Source: Pseudomonas citrullilanati (lineage in GTDB: Bacteria > Pseudomonadota > Gammaproteobacteria > Pseudomonadales > Pseudomonadaceae). From it: DNA of 64,000 bases. This document shows, piece after piece, positions 44,205-51,915 of the stretch (the stretch's first letter is position 1; each line of letters starts with the position of its first letter). A program made the translations under genes and the position numbers. The DNA lies in NCBI RefSeq assembly GCF_030580855.1, contig NZ_JAUQOP010000024.1:26412-90411 (forward strand), given 5' to 3'. The notes under the pieces are model-generated. The model had not been told where the DNA came from. It saw nothing but the letters and a program-made list of their open reading frames with translations, and made no database searches.

Positions 44205-45077
44205 TCAGAGGCTGATCGGCACCGCCTCGAACCGCACACGAGGATGGGCGATACGGTCCTGGGCACGCACCAGTTCCAGCTCGTAACTGGCGCAGGCCTG
44301 GGTCTCCAGGAGCACCTCATGGACCGCAGCGGCGGTGAATTCGAAGGCGGCCACCAGGCTATCGCCCAACAGGATCCGCGCCAGGAACAGCCCCGACGTC
44401 AGGTCACCCACGCCCACCGGCTGACGCGGGAACGCCAGCAGCGGACGGCGCAGGTGCCAACTGCCATCGGCGGTCACCAACAGCATTTCGAAACTGTCTT
44501 CCGGCTTGCCCGGGTAGGCCAGGTGCTTGACCAATACCGCCTTCGGACCACGGACCAGCAGCGCACGGGCCATGGCCAGGCAATCCAGTAGCGACTGCGC
44601 CTTGCGCCCCGAGAAGCTGTCCAGTTCCAGTTGGTTCGGGCACATGAGGTCTGCCACGGCCGCGGCTTCCTCCAACAGAAATTCGCTCACCTCGGGGGCC
44701 ACGATGCAGCCCTTCTCCGGATGTCCCATGACGGGATCGCACAGGTACAACGCTTTCGGGTTGGCGGCCTTGATCCGCGCGACCCCCGTCAGAATCGCCC
44801 GCCCCTGGGCGGCACTTCCCAGGTAGCCGGACAACACCGCATCGCACTGCCCCAGCTCACCAATGGCCGCGATGCCCTCTACCAGCGCCGGGATCTGTTG
44901 GGGCGCCAACACCTCGCCGGCCCATTGGCCGTATTGGGTGTGATTGGAAAACTGCACGGTATTGAGCGGCCAGACGTTGACCCCGACCCGCTGCATCGGG
45001 AACACGGCGGCACTGTTGCCGGCGTGACCGAATACCACATGAGACTGGATGGCAAGCAGATGAGGTGTGCGTTTCAT
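44205..45077 (-). CDS. pdxY: Pyridoxal kinase
   Basis: This 290-residue ribokinase-fold enzyme phosphorylates pyridoxal in the PLP salvage pathway. It starts with the family segment LLAIQSHVVFGHAGNSAAVF and has SNHTQYGQWAG, YLCDPVMGHPEKGCIV, CPNQLELDSFSG and the anion-hole GVGDLTSGLF with the catalytic Asp. The ATG at 45077 follows GGAAA weakly. The open frame extends 11 codons further. It is a single-gene unit next to DUF3301. Confidence 0.93.
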   Translation of the reverse strand: MKRTPHLLAIQSHVVFGHAGNSAAVFPMQRVGVNVWPLNTVQFSNHTQYGQWAGEVLAPQQIPALVEGIAAIGELGQCDAVLSGYLGSAAQGRAILTGVARIKAANPKALYLCDPVMGHPEKGCIVAPEVSEFLLEEAAAVADLMCPNQLELDSFSGRKAQSLLDCLAMARALLVRGPKAVLVKHLAYPGKPEDSFEMLLVTADGSWHLRRPLLAFPRQPVGVGDLTSGLFLARILLGDSLVAAFEFTAAAVHEVLLETQACASYELELVRAQDRIAHPRVRFEAVPISL

Positions 45078-45196
45078 GCGGGAAGTTTCCGTAAAACGAA
45101 TGAAATTCAAGCCGCGCAGTATGCGACTAAACGCAGCCTGTACGACAGACCGGCGACACAGTTAAGCTGACGGCAACTTGTTGGAGCACTTCGTTC

Positions 45197-45619
45197 ATGC
45201 TGACCCTTGGAAACATTTTCGTGCTGATGCTGCTGGCCACCGGCGCCGCGTGGTTGTGGCACAACCATGGTTTGCGCGAACGGGCGCTGGCAAGGGTCAT
45301 GCAGCACTGCTCCCAGCTCAAGATCGAGTTGCTGGACGGCAACGTGGCCCTGAAGAAGATCGGGTTCGTGAAAGATGCCAACGGCCGACGACGCTTGGCG
45401 CGCATCTACGATTTCGAATTCACCGTCACCGGTGAAACTCGCCACTCGGGCACCATTACCCAGTTCGGCGCCCACAGTGCACACATCGAACTGGCCCCCT
45501 ACCCCATGCCGTTCGAAGAAACCCCACCCGCACCGATCGAACCCGTCCAGACCCGGCCCAGGGCCGAAGTCATCGAACTGAGCCAGTGGCGCCAGGAACA
45601 CAACAAGTGGAAGCCTTGA
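45197..45619 (+). CDS. DUF3301 membrane-anchored protein
   Basis: This 140-residue protein has one N-terminal transmembrane helix (about 5-23) and the DUF3301 core GLRERALARVMQHCSQLKIE, LLDGNVALKKIGFVKD and ARIYDFEFTVTGETRHSG, ending with a Pro-rich stretch and a charged tail. Function is unknown; the family is common in gammaproteobacteria. It converges with the first CobW gene, whose stop lies 13 bases downstream. Confidence 0.88.
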   Translation: MLTLGNIFVLMLLATGAAWLWHNHGLRERALARVMQHCSQLKIELLDGNVALKKIGFVKDANGRRRLARIYDFEFTVTGETRHSGTITQFGAHSAHIELAPYPMPFEETPPAPIEPVQTRPRAEVIELSQWRQEHNKWKP

Positions 45620-45631
45620 AACTGCACTGAT

Positions 45632-46597
45632 TCAGGGGCGCCGGCAATCCGCCAGGCCGGCTTGCAGGGCCGCCACGTCTTGGGGCCTGTCAAAAATCAA
45701 TTCGATCCGTGAATCCTGCCGCCACTCGCTGGGTTGCCAGCCCGGTGTCGCGTCGCCCACGGCATTGGCCGAGAACCAACCGTCGGTGCCGTGGATAATC
45801 ATCTTCGCCCGTTTCCAGGCGCAGCCTTGCAGCCAGTGGATCACCGCCGCCGTGTCGAACCGTTGGTCAGAGTGCCAGCGCCAGCCGATGCTCCAGGCGT
45901 CGCCCTGTTGCTGGAACAGACAGATCGGCAGGGAAGGATCGCTCCAGATGGCCGGTAGCTCGCCCACGCCGTTGGGCAGTTTCACGTTATCCACGGCTCC
46001 GCTCCCTCGAACGGCCAGCCCCGGCAATCGATCCAGGGGCAGCGCCGCCTGTTCCGTCCAGTGCAGCAGGCGTCCTGGCAGTTGCCCGGCCGCGCGTTCA
46101 CGATCGGCCTGGCTGAGGCGCTCGGACTTGTTCAGCACCAACAGCCCGGCATCCGCCAAGGTTTCTCGCTGGGCCTCGGGCAACGGCTTGCCGTCCGCCA
46201 GCGCTTGGGCATCCAGCACCAGCACGCAAGGTTGTACCGCCAGCACGCCAAGCCATGGCGCCTGGTTCAGCTGCTGCATCAACTGCACGGGATGACCCAG
46301 GCCCGAGGGTTCGATGAACAGCCGATGCGGACGGGCCTTGCGCAGCAACCGACCCAGGCCGATCTGGAACGGTACGCCGTTGACGCAACACAGGCAGCCC
46401 CCGGCCACCTCGCCCAGTGCGATACCATCGGCGTCCCGGGTCAGCAATGCCGCGTCCAGGCCGATCTGGCCAAACTCGTTGATCAGCACCGCCCAGCGCT
46501 CGTTGGCCGGACGCTGGGCCAGCAGCTGCTTGATCAGGGTGGTTTTGCCAGCGCCCAAGGGGCCGGCGATGACATGGGTGGGAATGTGCTGCAACAT
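45632..46597 (-). CDS. CobW/COG0523 GTPase, zinc-region copy 1
   Basis: This 321-residue G3E GTPase has Walker A GPLGAGKTTLI (about 12-22), the metal-binding GGCLCC motif, ESGL-like IEPSGLGHP, NKSE and the CobW C-terminal domain. COG0523 proteins act as metal chaperones, often for zinc under limitation. The neighbouring DUF1826 and second CobW gene, and the small exported protein, match the Zur-linked cluster around PA5532-PA5535 in P. aeruginosa. Its start is only 27 bases from the divergent gene at 46625, and no Zur box is visible between them. Confidence 0.9.
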   Translation of the reverse strand: MLQHIPTHVIAGPLGAGKTTLIKQLLAQRPANERWAVLINEFGQIGLDAALLTRDADGIALGEVAGGCLCCVNGVPFQIGLGRLLRKARPHRLFIEPSGLGHPVQLMQQLNQAPWLGVLAVQPCVLVLDAQALADGKPLPEAQRETLADAGLLVLNKSERLSQADRERAAGQLPGRLLHWTEQAALPLDRLPGLAVRGSGAVDNVKLPNGVGELPAIWSDPSLPICLFQQQGDAWSIGWRWHSDQRFDTAAVIHWLQGCAWKRAKMIIHGTDGWFSANAVGDATPGWQPSEWRQDSRIELIFDRPQDVAALQAGLADCRRP

Positions 46598-46624
46598 AAT
46601 CGACGGCTTTCGAAGGAGGTGAAG

Positions 46625-46978
46625 ATGCGGATGATTGGCGGGTTGTTGCTGGCACTGGTTTCAGGCCAGGCGCTGGCCCAGGCTTGCGTGGTCCACAGCC
46701 AGGCGGAACGGCTGGATGTGAAAGTCTGCCAGCAGAACCGCAACATTCCAGCCAAGCTGTTCGCCGACGGTTTCTGCCAACCGAGCCTTGCCGGCCAGAA
46801 AGTCGAGGTGCGGTACGTCGACCAATGCCCTGGCGGCGCGTTCGGCATCTGCAGCAACGCCCAAGTTGCCAATATGCCTTATCGCCAGGATATTCACTAT
46901 TACGGGGTGGCCACCGATGCGGCTTATCTCAAGCCATTTTGCCAGGGACAAAGCCAGGGCACCTGGCTCGCCCCCTAG
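46625..46978 (+). CDS. Small exported Cys-rich protein (PA5534-like)
   Basis: This 117-residue protein has a signal peptide (cleavage after ALA) and six cysteines in the mature part (QACVV, VKVCQQ, GFCQP, DQCPGG, GICSN, PFCQG), so it is probably disulfide-bonded in the periplasm. A near-perfect ribosome site, AAGGAGGTGAAG, precedes the ATG. It lies between CobW and DUF1826 genes, as PA5534 does in P. aeruginosa. The stop codon overlaps the convergent DUF1826 stop in CTAG. A role in zinc supply is inferred only from context. Confidence 0.75.
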   Translation: MRMIGGLLLALVSGQALAQACVVHSQAERLDVKVCQQNRNIPAKLFADGFCQPSLAGQKVEVRYVDQCPGGAFGICSNAQVANMPYRQDIHYYGVATDAAYLKPFCQGQSQGTWLAP

Positions 46979-47622
46979 GCCAGCCAGTCCAGCGTGAGGA
47001 TCAAGCGGCGCTGCCCCGGGGCCAGTTGCGGCGAGCGATGAACCAGGCCCCGGCCTTCGTTACCGTGCCATTTCTCGCCCTTCAGCAAGCCCACGTCACC
47101 GCTGCGAAGCTGCTGGATGACACGTGGATCGACGGGCTCCGCCGCAGGCTCGGCAAGACGTCGGCGATCCATCACGCCCTCCTCGAGCCACTGGCTGCCC
47201 ACACCTGCATAGGTGGTCAGCAGGCGTACCGGCACGTGGTCAACATGGAAGCGCGGGCACATGGCCTTGTCCAACGTTCGCAGGCGCAGGCCGATACGCC
47301 GCGCGCCCAGTAGACACCCGAACGCGCTGACCAGCCAGGCAACATCGGTGACGAACCCTTCGTAGCCGTGCAAATCCCTGAAGCCCGAGGCGAGGCCTTC
47401 CAGATTGGGGGCGGCGTCGTCATCCGGCCACTCGATGACTCGTGATTCGGCGAGCGGCGAGTCCATCGCCAGCACCATCGCCGCAAAGTCGCCAATGTGT
47501 GCGGGGAGCTGGCGTTGCCACACCGCCAGGTTGGTGTCGTCGTCCAGCACTTGCGCCAGCGTCAGCGGGGTATCGCCCTGGACCTGGCGCACCCCGGTAT
47601 TGTCCAGACGCGCCGCCAGCAT
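46975..47622 (-). CDS. DUF1826 domain protein
   Basis: This is a 215-residue protein with DUF1826 features: a helical N-terminal half and a C-terminal cupin-like part with CPRFHVDHVPVRLLTTYAG, GSQWLEEGVMDR, LLKGEKWHGNEGRGLVHRSP and LILTLDW. The HVDHVPVR and HRSP histidines could bind metal. Its ATG overlaps the zigA stop in TGATG, so it is translated with zigA from the Zur-box promoter. Function is unknown; the family recurs in zinc-limitation clusters. Confidence 0.85.
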   Translation of the reverse strand: MLAARLDNTGVRQVQGDTPLTLAQVLDDDTNLAVWQRQLPAHIGDFAAMVLAMDSPLAESRVIEWPDDDAAPNLEGLASGFRDLHGYEGFVTDVAWLVSAFGCLLGARRIGLRLRTLDKAMCPRFHVDHVPVRLLTTYAGVGSQWLEEGVMDRRRLAEPAAEPVDPRVIQQLRSGDVGLLKGEKWHGNEGRGLVHRSPQLAPGQRRLILTLDWLA

Positions 47623-48830
47623 CACGCGGCAACCTCGTCATGCCACGCGCCGAAAGGGTCCGGCAACCGTCGCCACACCTCGACGCCGAGGGCCATTTCC
47701 GCATCGGTGAGCAGGCAGGCGTCCAGTTCGGCGGTGAGTCGGGGAAAATCCAGGCCCTGGCCGATAAAGACCAGCTCCTGGCGGCAATCGCCCGTGGCCG
47801 CGAGCCAATGGTTCATGATGGCTGCCGTGCTTTCCGGGTCTTGCGGCCACTGGTCCTCGGGGACGAACCGCCACCAGCGCCCGGCGAAGCCATGCCGCAT
47901 CAAGCCCCCCGCCTGGGACCAACTGCCCGCTTCTTCAGGTTTGCTGGCCAGCCAGAAAAAGCCTTTCGAACGCAGGAGTTTGCCCTGGGTCCATGGCCGG
48001 TCGATAAAGTCGAAGAACCGCTGGGGATGGAATGGCCGGCGCGCCCGATAAGCTGTCGAGGCAATTCCGTACGCTTGGGTTTCAGGCACATGCTCGCCAC
48101 GCAATTCCCGGAGCCAGCCAGGCGCCTGGGCGGCGCGCTCGAAGTCGAACAAGCCGGTGTCCAGGATCCGTCCCAAGGGCACCTGCCCCATGGTCATGGG
48201 GATTACCTGCGCCTGAGTATTGAGGCGCTGCAGGATCGCGATCAGTTCTTCCCGCTCGTGACGGCTGATCAAGTCGATCTTGCTGATCAGAATCACATCG
48301 GCGAACTCGACCTGCTCGATCAGCAAATCGGTGATCGAGCGCTCGTCCTCTTCCCCCAGGGTTTCGCCCCGGGACGCCAGGCCCTCGGCGGCCTGATAAT
48401 CCAGCAGGAAATTCACACCATCGACCACTGTTACCAAAGTGTCGAGTCGGGCGACGTCAGCCAGGCTGCGGCCTTGGTCGTCACGAAAAGTGAAGGTTTC
48501 CGCCACCGGCAGCGGTTCGGAAATGCCGGTGGACTCGATCAGCAGGTAATCGAAGCGCCCTTCCCTGGCGAGCCGGCCGACTTCCTCCAGCAGGTCCTCC
48601 CGGAGGGTGCAGCAGATGCAGCCGTTGCTCATTTCCACGAGCTTTTCTTCAGCACGGTTCAGAGTGACATCGCGCTGGACTTCGCTGCCATTGATGTTGA
48701 TCTCGCTCATATCGTTGACGATCACGGCCACCCGCAGATCTTCGCGATTACGCAGGATATGGTTGAGCAAGGTGCTTTTTCCAGCACCCAGGAATCCGGA
48801 AAGCACGGTAACGGGAAGGCGGTTGGGCAT
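47622..48830 (-). CDS. zigA: Zinc-responsive COG0523 GTPase
   Basis: This 402-residue G3E GTPase has Walker A SGFLGAGKSTLLN, the metal motif NGCICCTLRED, IESTGISEPLPVAE, ISKIDL and a C-terminal CobW domain with GFFWLASKPEE. This long form is the ZigA/YciC-like zinc metallochaperone. GAGGAT precedes the ATG. The Zur box at 48921-48933 lies 91 bases upstream, so it should be induced when zinc is scarce. DUF1826 is coupled downstream. The symbol is by family, not proven orthology. Confidence 0.88.
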   Translation of the reverse strand: MPNRLPVTVLSGFLGAGKSTLLNHILRNREDLRVAVIVNDMSEININGSEVQRDVTLNRAEEKLVEMSNGCICCTLREDLLEEVGRLAREGRFDYLLIESTGISEPLPVAETFTFRDDQGRSLADVARLDTLVTVVDGVNFLLDYQAAEGLASRGETLGEEDERSITDLLIEQVEFADVILISKIDLISRHEREELIAILQRLNTQAQVIPMTMGQVPLGRILDTGLFDFERAAQAPGWLRELRGEHVPETQAYGIASTAYRARRPFHPQRFFDFIDRPWTQGKLLRSKGFFWLASKPEEAGSWSQAGGLMRHGFAGRWWRFVPEDQWPQDPESTAAIMNHWLAATGDCRQELVFIGQGLDFPRLTAELDACLLTDAEMALGVEVWRRLPDPFGAWHDEVAA

Positions 48831-48920
48831 GGGTACATCCTCATCGGGCGGCTGCCTGGGTGCGATCGACGCGCGTCGTTGCTCATCATCGGACCTTTGG
48901 CGAGTCTCAGGTATTTTTAT

Positions 48921-48933
48921 GTTATATTATAAC
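48921..48933. promoter_or_regulatory. Zur box between zigA and a divergent exported-protein gene
   Basis: GTTATATTATAAC is a perfect match to the known Zur core GTTATANTATAAC. It lies 91 bases before zigA and 39 before the gene at 48972, so one box may control both. Confidence 0.82.
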
Positions 48934-48971
48934 TATTCCACTGTGCCAACCCCGATTGCCGAGACCATTTC

Positions 48972-49367
48972 ATGAGCAAACTTTTGCGCTTCGTCATAGC
49001 GGGTCCGTGGCTGTTAGCGGCGTTGAGTGCGTTTTCCGCACAAAGTCCGCTTTTGGCGACCTGCACCCGCAGCGCGAATTTGCTGGCTTGCGAAGACGGA
49101 CAAGGCAACGCCTACAGCGTCATGACCGCCGGAAATACGGTTTATCTCAGAGGATTTGAAGCAATCAATCAGCGCTACTGGGCGCAGACCAACGATCGAT
49201 ATGGCCAACTCACCTTCTTCACCGGCGTGGCTTCCAACGGCGAAAGTTGGGTCGGTTACAGTCGACGAGTAGGCTGGACCACGATAAATCGCTTTGCCAG
49301 TTCGGGCGGCAGTGCGGGTTCATTTATCTGCGCTCGCCTCAGCGGCTGCCGCGACTCGTCCCATTGA
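48972..49367 (+). CDS. Uncharacterised exported protein next to a Zur box
   Basis: This 131-residue protein has a signal peptide (hydrophobic core about 7-21). The mature part has four cysteines (31, 40, 120, 126), fit for two disulfides, and a beta-rich middle (NTVYLRGFEAINQRYWAQTN, QLTFFTGVASNGESWVGYS). The ribosome site is weak (GAGACC). It is divergent from zigA and shares its Zur box; a parS-like site begins directly after its stop codon. I do not recognise the family. A role in zinc starvation is inferred from the promoter. Confidence 0.72.
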   Translation: MSKLLRFVIAGPWLLAALSAFSAQSPLLATCTRSANLLACEDGQGNAYSVMTAGNTVYLRGFEAINQRYWAQTNDRYGQLTFFTGVASNGESWVGYSRRVGWTTINRFASSGGSAGSFICARLSGCRDSSH

Positions 49368-49383
49368 TGTTTCACGTGGAACG
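49368..49383. promoter_or_regulatory. parS-like ParB binding site
   Basis: TGTTTCACGTGGAACG matches the conserved chromosomal parS palindrome TGTTNCACGTGNAACA with differences only at the outer base. It lies between the exported-protein gene and folE2. Confidence 0.78.
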
Positions 49384-49432
49384 TCGGGGAGAATGAAAAT
49401 CCGTTCATGAGTAAGGTGTATTCGAATTACAT

Positions 49433-49445
49433 GTAATACTATAAC
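49433..49445. promoter_or_regulatory. Zur box before folE2
   Basis: GTAATACTATAAC differs from the Zur core GTTATANTATAAC at one position. It lies 32 bases before the folE2 ATG and should control folE2 and the ABC genes coupled to it. Confidence 0.75.
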
Positions 49446-49476
49446 ATCTACTTCGAATATCTCACGGACTTCGACC

Positions 49477-50373
49477 ATGAATGCGTTAACACTGCCCGAT
49501 GTGGCCGCGCAGGTTCCATCCGAAACTATCCCCCTTGATTGGGTGGGCATGTGTGGCATCGCGACCCCGGTGTTGATCGATGGGCAACGCCTGAGCGCAA
49601 CAGTTGATGCGGGCGTCAGCCTCGACGATGGCACAGCGAGAGGCATTCACATGTCCCGGCTGTACCTCGCACTCCAAATACTCGAAGAAGCACCGTTGTC
49701 GCCGCAACTGATCCGGGAAATCCTCCGGCAATTTCTCGTCAGCCATGAAGGCCTGTCGCGCAAAGCGACCCTGCGCATTCACACCGATGTGCTGCTCAAG
49801 CGACCGGCCCTGATCAGCCCCCTGGCCGGCTGGAAACGCTACCCACTGAGCATTGAAGCGCATTTGGAACACACTATGTTCCACGTGGAACTACAGCTTC
49901 AGATCCCCTATTCCTCCACCTGTCCTTGTTCAGCCGCCCTCGCCCGGCAGTTGATCCAGCAGCGATTCATCGACGACTTCGCCAACCAGAAACTGGAGCA
50001 CGCAGACGTTCTCGCTTGGCTGGGCTCATCGAATGGCATCGTCGCGACACCTCACAGTCAGCGCAGCACCGCCACGTTGTCGCTGCTGCTGAGCAGCGAT
50101 TGTGATGAACTGCCGCTGCGGGCCTTCATCGACAACGCCGAGGCGGCTCTCGGCACGGCGGTGCAAACGGCGGTCAAGCGCGCCGACGAGCAAGCGTTCG
50201 CCCTCGCCAACGGCCAGAACCTGATGTTCTGCGAAGACGCCGCCCGCCGATTGCACGCCGCCTTGAGCCCATCACCGAGCATCGCCGCCGGCCAGGTTCG
50301 CGTGGTTCATGCCGAGAGCCTGCATGCCCATGATGCCGTCGCCCAAAGCCACTGGTCTCGGGAGGCATTATGA
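49477..50373 (+). CDS. folE2: GTP cyclohydrolase FolE2 (zinc-independent)
   Basis: This 298-residue type IB GTP cyclohydrolase performs the first step of folate synthesis with metals other than zinc and replaces FolE when zinc is scarce. Family marks are PLDWVGMCGIATPV, HMSRLYLAL, the metal Cys in STCPCSAALA and an internal ...HADVLAWL segment. A Zur box lies 32 bases upstream. The downstream ABC ATPase gene overlaps the stop codon by four bases, linking folate backup and metal import in one operon. A parS-like site is embedded at 49877. Confidence 0.93.
   Translation: MNALTLPDVAAQVPSETIPLDWVGMCGIATPVLIDGQRLSATVDAGVSLDDGTARGIHMSRLYLALQILEEAPLSPQLIREILRQFLVSHEGLSRKATLRIHTDVLLKRPALISPLAGWKRYPLSIEAHLEHTMFHVELQLQIPYSSTCPCSAALARQLIQQRFIDDFANQKLEHADVLAWLGSSNGIVATPHSQRSTATLSLLLSSDCDELPLRAFIDNAEAALGTAVQTAVKRADEQAFALANGQNLMFCEDAARRLHAALSPSPSIAAGQVRVVHAESLHAHDAVAQSHWSREAL
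49877..49892. promoter_or_regulatory. parS-like ParB binding site within folE2
   Basis: TGTTCCACGTGGAACT contains the full 14-base parS core GTTCCACGTGGAAC. It is inside the folE2 reading frame. Confidence 0.82.
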
Positions 50374-51038
50374 TTCGCTGCCAGGACCTCTGCTGGGGCG
50401 CCCCCGGGCAGCCCCTTACCCCGCCTTTGAATATGGAGCGACCAGCAGGCAGCCTGACGGCGATCATCGGTGCCAATGGCTCGGGCAAAAGCAGCCTGCT
50501 GAAAGTGCTCGCCGGGCTGCAAAAGCCGCTGACCGGACACGTTCTGCTGGAGGTGCCACGGCGCGGCGGCGTTTCATTCCTGCCCCAACAGCAGCACCTC
50601 GATCGCCAGTTCCCCATCAACGTGCAAGAGTTGGTGGCCGCCGGCGCGTGGGGGAACCGTCACACGCCCCTGGTCCGCAAACAGCTGCTCCAGGACGCGC
50701 TAGACGATTGGGCACTGACAGGACTCGAACGTCGTCCGCTGATGGCGTTGTCCGGCGGTGAACTGCAACGCGCCCTGCTCGCCCGCCTGAGTTTGGCGCA
50801 AGCGCCACTCCTGTTGCTCGATGAACCCCATGCCGCCCTCGACGAACAAGGTCAGGTCCTGCTGTGGAAACACATCCACGGCTGGCATGCCGAGGGTCGG
50901 ACCGTGGTGGTGGTTTGTCATGACCTGGTTGCGGTGCGCCAACACATTCCCGACACGCTGCTGATCAACAGAGCCGGCTGTGTGCTGGGACGCAGTGCCG
51001 AGCTGATTGCCCAACAGCCCAGCGCGTGGGTGGCTTGA
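50370..51038 (+). CDS. Metal ABC transporter ATP-binding protein
   Basis: This is a 222-residue ZnuC-type ATPase: Walker A GANGSGKS (34-41), Q-loop SFLPQQQHLDRQFP, signature LSGGELQRALLAR, Walker B LLLLDEPHAALDE and switch His in VVCHDL. The ATG overlaps the folE2 stop. The permease gene overlaps its own stop in TGATG. It energises import of a transition metal, most likely zinc given the Zur box upstream of folE2. It is not the classical znuC, which is usually beside zur. Confidence 0.92.
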   Translation: MIRCQDLCWGAPGQPLTPPLNMERPAGSLTAIIGANGSGKSSLLKVLAGLQKPLTGHVLLEVPRRGGVSFLPQQQHLDRQFPINVQELVAAGAWGNRHTPLVRKQLLQDALDDWALTGLERRPLMALSGGELQRALLARLSLAQAPLLLLDEPHAALDEQGQVLLWKHIHGWHAEGRTVVVVCHDLVAVRQHIPDTLLINRAGCVLGRSAELIAQQPSAWVA

Positions 51039-51904
51039 TGCTCGCGGCCGCGCATTTGTGGCAGCCGTTCCAGGAGTTCGTCTTCATGCGTCGGGCGTTG
51101 CTGGGCGGCCTGGTGCTGGCGTGCAGCACCGCCCCGTTGGGCGTGTTCCTGATATTGCGTCGCATGAGCCTGATCGGCGACGCGGTGGCCCACGGCATCT
51201 TGCCCGGCGCCGCCCTGGGTTTCTGGTTCGCTGGCTTGAGCTTGCCCGCCCTGACGATCGGTGGCCTGGGGGCTGGCTTGAGCATGGCCGGGCTCGCGGC
51301 GTGGATTACCCGGCGCACCGGCTTGCGGGAAGACGCCAGCCTGGCGGCGATCTATCCCATCTCCCTGGCGGCCGGCGTGTTGATTCTCGGGATCGCCGGC
51401 AAGCGCCTGGACCTGCTCCACTTGCTGTTCGGCTCGGCATTGGCGGTGGACGGTCCAACGCTCACCGGCATGCTCTGGGTCTCGGCGATCAGCCTCATGG
51501 CGATGGCGCTGATCTATCGGCCCTTGTTGCTCGACACCTTGGACCCGCTGTTCCTGCAAACCGTCAGTCGCCTCGGCCCGCTGGCCCATGGTGTGTTCCT
51601 GACCCTGGTGGTGTTGAACCTGGTGATCGGTTTCCAGGCCATCGGCGCCTTGATGGTGGTCGGGCTGATGATGCTGCCGGCCGCCGCCTCGCGATTCTGG
51701 AGCCGACGGCTGCCGGTGCTGATGATGGTCGCCGCGCTGCTCGGCTGCCTTTCGGTCTGGCTTGGCCTGTTGTTGTCGTTCTATTACTCGCTGCCCAGCG
51801 GTCCGTCCATCGTGCTGGTGGCGGGCCTGCTGTACCTGCTGTCCGTGGTACTCGGTCCGGTGCACGGCCTGCTGCGCCGCCCGCCTTTGCTCACATCCCA
51901 ATGA
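51038..51904 (+). CDS. Metal ABC transporter permease
   Basis: This 288-residue ZnuB/TroC-type permease has eight or so helices and the family segments RRMSLIGDAVAHGILPGAALG and FQAIGALMVVGLMMLPAA. The ATG at 51038 overlaps the ATPase stop; an earlier GTG-like start at 51026 is unneeded. The binding-protein gene follows with its first possible ATG overlapping this stop. It forms the channel of the folE2-linked metal importer. Confidence 0.93.
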   Translation: MLAAAHLWQPFQEFVFMRRALLGGLVLACSTAPLGVFLILRRMSLIGDAVAHGILPGAALGFWFAGLSLPALTIGGLGAGLSMAGLAAWITRRTGLREDASLAAIYPISLAAGVLILGIAGKRLDLLHLLFGSALAVDGPTLTGMLWVSAISLMAMALIYRPLLLDTLDPLFLQTVSRLGPLAHGVFLTLVVLNLVIGFQAIGALMVVGLMMLPAAASRFWSRRLPVLMMVAALLGCLSVWLGLLLSFYYSLPSGPSIVLVAGLLYLLSVVLGPVHGLLRRPPLLTSQ

Positions 51905-51915
51905 GGTGTTTCCCG

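Noticed and set aside
45987..45995. Single DnaA-box-like TTATCCACG inside the first CobW gene
   Set aside because: One isolated near-match is expected by chance at this length.
51007..51900. In-frame extension of the metal-binding protein through the permease gene
   Set aside because: It overlaps the permease in another frame, and the signal peptide starts at 51916.
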